Positions 60,505 to 64,000 of a DNA stretch of 64,000 bases are shown here, piece by piece. Below the pieces are notes generated by a model that did no database searches, had not been told where the DNA came from, and saw only the letters and a program-made list of their open reading frames with translations. Positions within the stretch are counted from its first letter, which is position 1. Every line of letters starts with the position of its first letter. Source of the DNA: a bacterium. GTDB taxonomy: Bacteria; Fidelibacterota; Marinisomatia; Marinisomatales; JAHJCW01. The position numbers were made by a program, and so were the translations under genes. The stretch covers positions 1 through 64,000 of the forward strand of contig JANQGY010000018.1 of NCBI GenBank assembly GCA_028282845.1, in the 5' to 3' direction.

Positions 60505-61248
60505 CTAGCCATCTATGTCCCACATTGTACCCGGTTTACTCTTTTGATTGTGGAAATCACTCCCGGACACACGATCCCAAAAGCGACCGCCAATTTTTTG
60601 TTCAGCATCGTATGTAACCACAAGGTAGTCTTCCAAATTGCCTGGAAGTTTCTTATTTTCCATTTCAAAAGTCCAAAGTTTGAGGCGACCACGCTTATCT
60701 TCTGCTAAAACACTCTTTATAAAAGCATGCGGTATTGGGACATCAATACCATAATCGTCTGTTTCATCTCCTATCGTTTTAATCTGTTTATTAAAGTAGA
60801 AAACTGGGGCCGTCAGAACAAAGGTCTCTAGAATATCGTTTTTATTGTTTAGGCTTCGTACGGCACTTTCGAGAGCCCGCCATATTCCTCGATTGAAATT
60901 TGGTTTTTGTGGGGACATATTTGATAACAAAAATGTTTCACTATTTTGGATTTCCAGCGCATCTTGGTTAGCACTTCCCACTAAATGCCCTCGATCATAT
61001 CCACTACCTTTATAGGCTTTAAGACCGGCTCTGAACCTTCTAGGAATTCGAACATCTGCTCTGAAGTTGTCGAGCCTGTCATCTATTTCCCACTCAAATT
61101 TAGCATTCGGGTTTATTATCTCCAAAACCCACTTAGCCTGTCGAAAATACCAGGAGTAACCAATGGTAAAATATCTCCCGGTTAAAATTTCATCGCAGAC
61201 TGGTGCACCATATCGAAGTTCACGTTGCATTTGGAATGGATCATTCAT
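60505..61248 (-). CDS. DNA/RNA non-specific endonuclease (NUC1 family)
   Basis: 247 residues. The beta-beta-alpha-metal signature DRGHLVGSAN lies at residues 85-94, with the catalytic His88, and MSPQKPNFNRGIW holds the metal-binding Asn near residue 118. No signal peptide or lipobox is seen: it starts MNDPFQMQRELRYG. Most bacterial members are secreted, so this one is either cytosolic, as in defence or toxin contexts, or exported in another way. It is followed by an attC-like site and flanked by other integron marks. No immunity gene is visible alongside. Confidence 0.85.
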   Translation of the reverse strand: MNDPFQMQRELRYGAPVCDEILTGRYFTIGYSWYFRQAKWVLEIINPNAKFEWEIDDRLDNFRADVRIPRRFRAGLKAYKGSGYDRGHLVGSANQDALEIQNSETFLLSNMSPQKPNFNRGIWRALESAVRSLNNKNDILETFVLTAPVFYFNKQIKTIGDETDDYGIDVPIPHAFIKSVLAEDKRGRLKLWTFEMENKKLPGNLEDYLVVTYDAEQKIGGRFWDRVSGSDFHNQKSKPGTMWDIDG

Positions 61249-61446
61249 AATTCTCTCCTTATATATATGTTGAGATTTATTCTCGAGTCTAACTAATATT
61301 TATAACGATTTATCATAGATAATCTTAAATAAATATATATGAAATATACAATATAATTGATTTAATATATTACAATAAATGTATAAAGATTGTCCTCCTA
61401 TAGTTAATTATTGAAAATCCAACATAAGCATTAATATATTCAAAAT
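61249..61446. other. AT-rich gap before the intI relic
   Basis: These 198 bases are very AT-rich. They hold the 25-bp repeat at 61289-61313 near the nuclease start and no recognisable gene. Part of this is the probable promoter of the nuclease gene. Confidence 0.5.
61289..61313. repeat. 25-bp repeat, copy A, with GTTAGAC core
   Basis: CTAACTAATATTTATAACG and ATTTAT occur here and again, identical, at 62115-62139. On the minus strand each copy lies upstream of a gene start: 40 bases before the nuclease and 11 before the GNAT gene. On that strand this copy ends with GTTAGAC, a perfect GTTRRRY integron core. Confidence 0.6.
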
Positions 61447-61578
61447 ATGAAGAAATCAGATCATTCTAAATATCTTTCAAAGCCGAAATTATTAGGACAT
61501 AAAGATGTATGGACAACAATGATCTATACACATATCTTAAACAAAGGTGGTTTTAGGATTCACAGTCCATTAGATTAA
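61447..61578 (+). pseudogene. C-terminal relic of an integron integrase (IntI)
   Basis: A 43-codon frame from ATG 61447 reads, after 14 codons, [19 protein letters not shown], then [11 protein letters not shown] and a stop. This matches the end of IntI tyrosine recombinases: LGH, then D-V-x-T-T-M-I-Y-T-H-V-L with the catalytic Tyr, then the GG-x-x-x-x-SPxD ending that is special to integron integrases. Only the last tenth of the gene remains, so it is inactive. The fragment lies among cassette-like genes and an attC-like site, which marks the region as the remains of an integron. Confidence 0.8.
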
Positions 61579-61592
61579 TAAATATTAATATC

Positions 61593-61676
61593 ATAAAATT
61601 ATCCTACGAAGCAAAAGTTCGTATTTTAGGTGAATCAATCTCCTCAATCAAATGGAGTTCAAAGAAACGCATGTTT
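61593..61676 (+). pseudogene. 3' relic of a second class B acid phosphatase gene
   Basis: Translation gives IKLSYEAKVRILGES, then ISSIKWSSKKRMF. The intact phosphatase at 58860-59537 ends MFYRANVGIFGESIY, then PITWSPKK. The identity is moderate, so the copy is old or came from a relative. It stands on the far side of the M23, nuclease and intI fragment, on the same strand as the intact gene, so it flanks the inserted block like a direct duplication. Confidence 0.65.
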
Positions 61677-61683
61677 AGCGGTT

Positions 61684-62103
61684 CTAATTGAGCTTTTTGA
61701 AGTAGAATAGTTCGGGATCCCCGTCATCCAAATTATGCACAATACCACTCGGTTCATATGACATACTTTGCATGAGTGCTTGCATTGGTTCATTTGATTT
61801 ATTGGTTGATGTGAACAACTTGCCTGTCTTACATATTTCTTCTAGATGAGAAACTAGAGCGGTGCCCACTCCTTTGCGTCGTCTTGCTTCTGCAACTATC
61901 AACATGGAGATAAATCCCTGCGAGAAAAAGGTGTACTCAAGTACGGCATACCCAACCACAACATTATCAACTACGGCTACAAAAGTACTATCTCCTGACA
62001 CCCACTCGCAAATATGCCGCCTACGATTCTCATCGTGTGCGGTCAAATGATCAACGGATATGATCGCTTCAATGTCGGATTCTGTTGCCTTATTTATTTT
62101 CAT
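61684..62103 (-). CDS. GNAT acetyltransferase (cassette-like)
   Basis: 139 residues. The GNAT core holds motif A, VAEARRRKGVGTALVSHLE, with the acetyl-CoA binding Arg-x-x-Gly-x-Gly, preceded by ISMLIV strand 4. It is likely to acetylate a small amine or a protein N-terminus. GNATs are among the commonest integron cassette genes. It carries the 25-bp repeat 11 bases upstream of its start. The ending ELFYFKKLN lies 7 bases from the phosphatase relic. Confidence 0.88.
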   Translation of the reverse strand: MKINKATESDIEAIISVDHLTAHDENRRRHICEWVSGDSTFVAVVDNVVVGYAVLEYTFFSQGFISMLIVAEARRRKGVGTALVSHLEEICKTGKLFTSTNKSNEPMQALMQSMSYEPSGIVHNLDDGDPELFYFKKLN

Positions 62104-62114
62104 TATCCTATTCG

Positions 62115-62139
62115 CTAACTAATATTTATAACGATTTAT
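62115..62139. repeat. 25-bp repeat, copy B
   Basis: Identical over 25 bases to 61289-61313, then unrelated on both sides. On the minus strand it ends with GTTAG, followed by CG instead of AC, just ahead of the GNAT gene. Confidence 0.6.
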
Positions 62140-62341
62140 TATACTATAAATTATTTAAATATTTAGAAAATTAAAACAAGGCATGGAAATGTTCAATGTG
62201 GTCGGGAGCGGTGTTACCTGCTAATCCAAATGAATTGAAATTTCCGCTAATCACTTTACTGTTTGCTACATTTCCAAAACTTCCCGTTTAAGGACTGTTT
62301 TCCTTTTCAGTCCTAAGTTAATTATCAGATAATCAGCTGTT
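62140..62341. other. Gap between the GNAT gene and the DUF2238-like gene
   Basis: About 200 bases without a gene. A stem AGGACTG / CAGTCCT with a 10-base loop lies at 62292-62315, without a T tract. On the minus strand, at 62190-62289, an open stretch reads SGNFNSFGLAGNTA and APDHIEHFHALF before a stop. It looks coding-like but is not assigned. Confidence 0.4.
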
Positions 62342-62998
62342 CTATTTATTACCCTGAAAAAATGATTTATTTAAAGAAAGGAATTCCTGTATTTCATTAA
62401 TTATCCGTGATTTGTGCCCTGTTTTGTAATAAACATACGCTGACACCGATACTAAAAAAGCACCGGTTGCATCAATTATCAGATCCCACATTGTATCTAC
62501 TAAACCGGATTTTTGCATATTTGCGCCAAATAATTGGTCGATAGCAAATTCGTAGATTTCCCACAGAGCGCCAATCGCTACTGCAAAGGAAAATGAAAAT
62601 ATGCAAATGAATAGGGGATTTAAACTCATATCAATTTTTTCATTGTGATTTAGAATCCAAACCATCAGCAGACCAATTATACCTAAAAGGATAGCCGAAA
62701 AACCATGCAGGAGAACATCCCACCACCAAAATCTATAGTAAAATCCAACTGCACTGCCGAGAAATAACGAACCAAAAATGAAAATAATTGCAGCGAGTTC
62801 AAATTCGGTTGGCAGGATGATTTTATAATGATGAGCAAAAATAGTTGGGAGAGCAGTGAGGATCATAATGAAAATAATGAATAGTGCATTCATCCAATTC
62901 TGTGTAATAATTGAGGATATCAATCCGGCTATAAGTAATACCTGCATAGACAACTTAACATACTTTTGTGCCTTGGTCATCTGTGGTGCATCATTCAT
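62342..62998 (-). CDS. DUF2238/YjdF-like membrane protein
   Basis: 218 residues with six predicted membrane helices. The family segments are WWWDVLLHGFSAILLG (near 89-104) and GALWEIYEFAIDQLFG (near 142-157), followed by DTMWDLIIDATGA. The conserved His, Glu and Asp residues in membrane helices suggest a transport or metal-binding role, but the family has no known function. It is a single gene between an integron-like block and a divergent GNAT gene. Confidence 0.82.
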   Translation of the reverse strand: MNDAPQMTKAQKYVKLSMQVLLIAGLISSIITQNWMNALFIIFIMILTALPTIFAHHYKIILPTEFELAAIIFIFGSLFLGSAVGFYYRFWWWDVLLHGFSAILLGIIGLLMVWILNHNEKIDMSLNPLFICIFSFSFAVAIGALWEIYEFAIDQLFGANMQKSGLVDTMWDLIIDATGAFLVSVSAYVYYKTGHKSRIINEIQEFLSLNKSFFQGNK

Positions 62999-63067
62999 TT
63001 TATATATGAATTATTTATAATAATTAAAATGTAAATTATTGAGTAAAATATTTCTATCCTATTAAAA

Positions 63068-63490
63068 ATGAAGATTGAAATAGAACAAATAAAAGACCAA
63101 AATGAGTTAAATCAAGCTTTTGCAATCCGCAGGGAGGTATTTTGTGTTGAACAAAATGTATCGGAAGAAATTGAGATGGATGAATATGATGAATCAGCCG
63201 AACATATTTTGGCAATTGTTGATGATAAACCCATCGCAACTGCGAGATGGCGATTCACGGGCGATGGTGCCAAATTGGAACGTTTTGCGGTATTAAAAGA
63301 ATATCGAGGAAAAGGAGTAGGTGAAGCTTTAGTAAAATATGTATTGAATGAATTAAAGGATTGCCCAAAAATATATCTTAATGCTCAGGAAACAGTTCTA
63401 AAATTCTATGAAAAATTTGGATTTGAAGTTGTTGGCAATCGCTTTTATGAAGCGGATATTCCCCACAAAAAGATGGTTTTTAAATTGTAA
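63068..63490 (+). CDS. GNAT acetyltransferase (YjcF/ElaA-like)
   Basis: 140 residues. N-terminal segment FAIRREVFCVEQNVSEEIEMDEYDE is typical of the YjcF/ElaA branch. The acetyl-CoA motif is AVLKEYRGKGVGEALVKYVL, and YEKFGFEVVGN is the C-terminal GNAT motif. The substrate is unknown. It is divergent from the DUF2238-like gene, with 69 bases between. Confidence 0.9.
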   Translation: MKIEIEQIKDQNELNQAFAIRREVFCVEQNVSEEIEMDEYDESAEHILAIVDDKPIATARWRFTGDGAKLERFAVLKEYRGKGVGEALVKYVLNELKDCPKIYLNAQETVLKFYEKFGFEVVGNRFYEADIPHKKMVFKL

Positions 63491-63553
63491 CTCTTCATTT
63501 TTAAACTTTAGCAGTTCAATGTAATTTCCGCGGCTTTACAACAATTCGATTTG

Positions 63554-64000
63554 ATGGAACAATCACTTTATATTAGAATATTTAAGTTGATCAGAGGCTA
63601 TTGGCCGCAAATTTTAGGGTCAACTATTGCAGCTTTATTATATGTTGCATTTAATAGTGCATCTATTTGGTTCACAGCTTCATTGCTCAACAGTATCCTT
63701 GGGAATTTTAACGATTTTATAATTGAACATGAAGCGCTTCGCACTGCTGACAATCTGAATCTTAATAATCAGATAAAATTCATAACTAACGAATTTATAA
63801 TCCGGGAGACAGCCTTTGAAACGCTCAAAGTATTGGCAATTCTTATTGTGTTTGTGTTCATACTAAAGAATTTGTTCCTGTACTTAAAAAATATAATGAT
63901 TGTCCATGTACAATATGATTTTATCACCGATTTACGTAATAAATTATTCCACAAATATTTAAATATGTCATTGTCCTTTTTCAATGAACAGAAAGCGGGT
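63554..64000 (+). CDS. ABC exporter, MsbA type (5' part, cut by the window edge)
   Basis: The first 149 codons of a larger gene run off the right edge. It starts MEQSLYIRIFKLIRGYW, with a membrane helix near 16-40 and a second near 92-112, separated by a polar loop. NKLFHKYLNMSLSFFNEQKAG at the end is the coupling-helix region of type I ABC exporters (the L-x-x-x-x-F-x-x-x-x-G pattern). These usually carry a nucleotide-binding domain in the second half, not visible here. MsbA-like proteins export lipids across the inner membrane. The start at 63554 has no strong ribosome site. Confidence 0.85.
   Translation, partial: MEQSLYIRIFKLIRGYWPQILGSTIAALLYVAFNSASIWFTASLLNSILGNFNDFIIEHEALRTADNLNLNNQIKFITNEFIIRETAFETLKVLAILIVFVFILKNLFLYLKNIMIVHVQYDFITDLRNKLFHKYLNMSLSFFNEQKAG

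Noticed and set aside
62190..62289. Possible ketosynthase 3' relic (NSFGLAGNTA on the minus strand)
   Set aside because: The resemblance to the NSFGFGG motif is short and the residues around it do not fit the family.

Overview
The window is 64 kb of AT-rich chromosome from a Gram-negative bacterium. At least five C-terminal type IX secretion (T9SS type A) sorting domains (NWPNPFN / NYPNPFN signatures ending in short basic tails), outer-membrane barrel proteins and many lipobox lipoproteins point to the FCB superphylum outside classical Bacteroidetes, for example a Marinimicrobia-, Calditrichota- or Ignavibacteria-like lineage. The exact phylum cannot be fixed from sequence reading alone. No rRNA and no CRISPR array were seen. 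One tRNA (Glu, TTC) is present.

0-10.6 kb (all real genes on the minus strand) is an accessory island of small secreted proteins and lipoproteins that has grown by local duplication and is decaying. It holds paralogous pairs, truncated copies, a TPR gene cut by one in-frame TGA, a glycyl-radical-enzyme 3' end and other relics. Its most unusual feature is two genes whose T9SS sorting domain lies in the -1 frame directly after a T5 run and stop codon (3.70 kb and 5.57 kb). A third copy keeps the same junction but has lost the domain.

10.7-18.2 kb (plus strand) carries a peptide and amino-acid scavenging set: Xaa-Pro aminopeptidase, a lipoprotein amidohydrolase, a proline-racemase-fold protein with the Cys/Thr signature of trans-3-hydroxy-L-proline dehydratase, a beta-propeller lipoprotein, a saccharopine-dehydrogenase-like enzyme and an aldo/keto reductase. 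18.2-22.3 kb (minus) holds a T9SS-exported zinc metalloprotease and two tandem TolB-like propeller lipoproteins with nearly identical 5' ends.

22.4-28.7 kb (minus) is a tightly overlapping operon: TetR regulator, outer-membrane protein, ABC ATPase, two FtsX/MacB-type permeases, LolA-like protein and a hemolysin-III-type membrane protein. This is a plausible envelope lipid or lipoprotein export system under a TetR repressor.

28.9-51.8 kb is a hydrogen-metabolism island. A cytosolic NAD(P)-linked group 3b [NiFe] hydrogenase (beta, gamma, delta, alpha) with its own protease is followed by a response regulator, a six-helix membrane histidine kinase and an ACT protein. On the opposite strand come a nickel permease, HypE-D-C-F-B-A, an epimerase fusion, a small membrane protein, and a periplasmic quinone-linked group 1c hydrogenase (HybO-A-B-C plus HybD-like protease) preceded by a porin. 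A Crp/Fnr-type regulator lies divergent. Together these would let the cell oxidise periplasmic H2 into the quinone pool and exchange H2 with NAD(P)H in the cytosol.

51.8-59.5 kb is housekeeping: a thioredoxin-fold protein, a DoxX-like protein, FAD-linked glycerol-3-phosphate dehydrogenase, tRNA-Glu, exonuclease III, a methyltransferase, AMP nucleosidase, an LpxR-like protein, HemW, a DUF559 protein bracketed by two similar hairpins, and a class B acid phosphatase. 59.5-62.2 kb looks like a degraded integron: an M23 peptidase, a DNA/RNA nuclease and a GNAT acetyltransferase on the minus strand, an attC-like palindrome, a 25-bp repeat, the 3' end of an integron integrase (intI) and a second copy of the phosphatase 3' end. 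The window closes with a DUF2238-like membrane protein, a second GNAT protein and the start of an MsbA-type ABC exporter.
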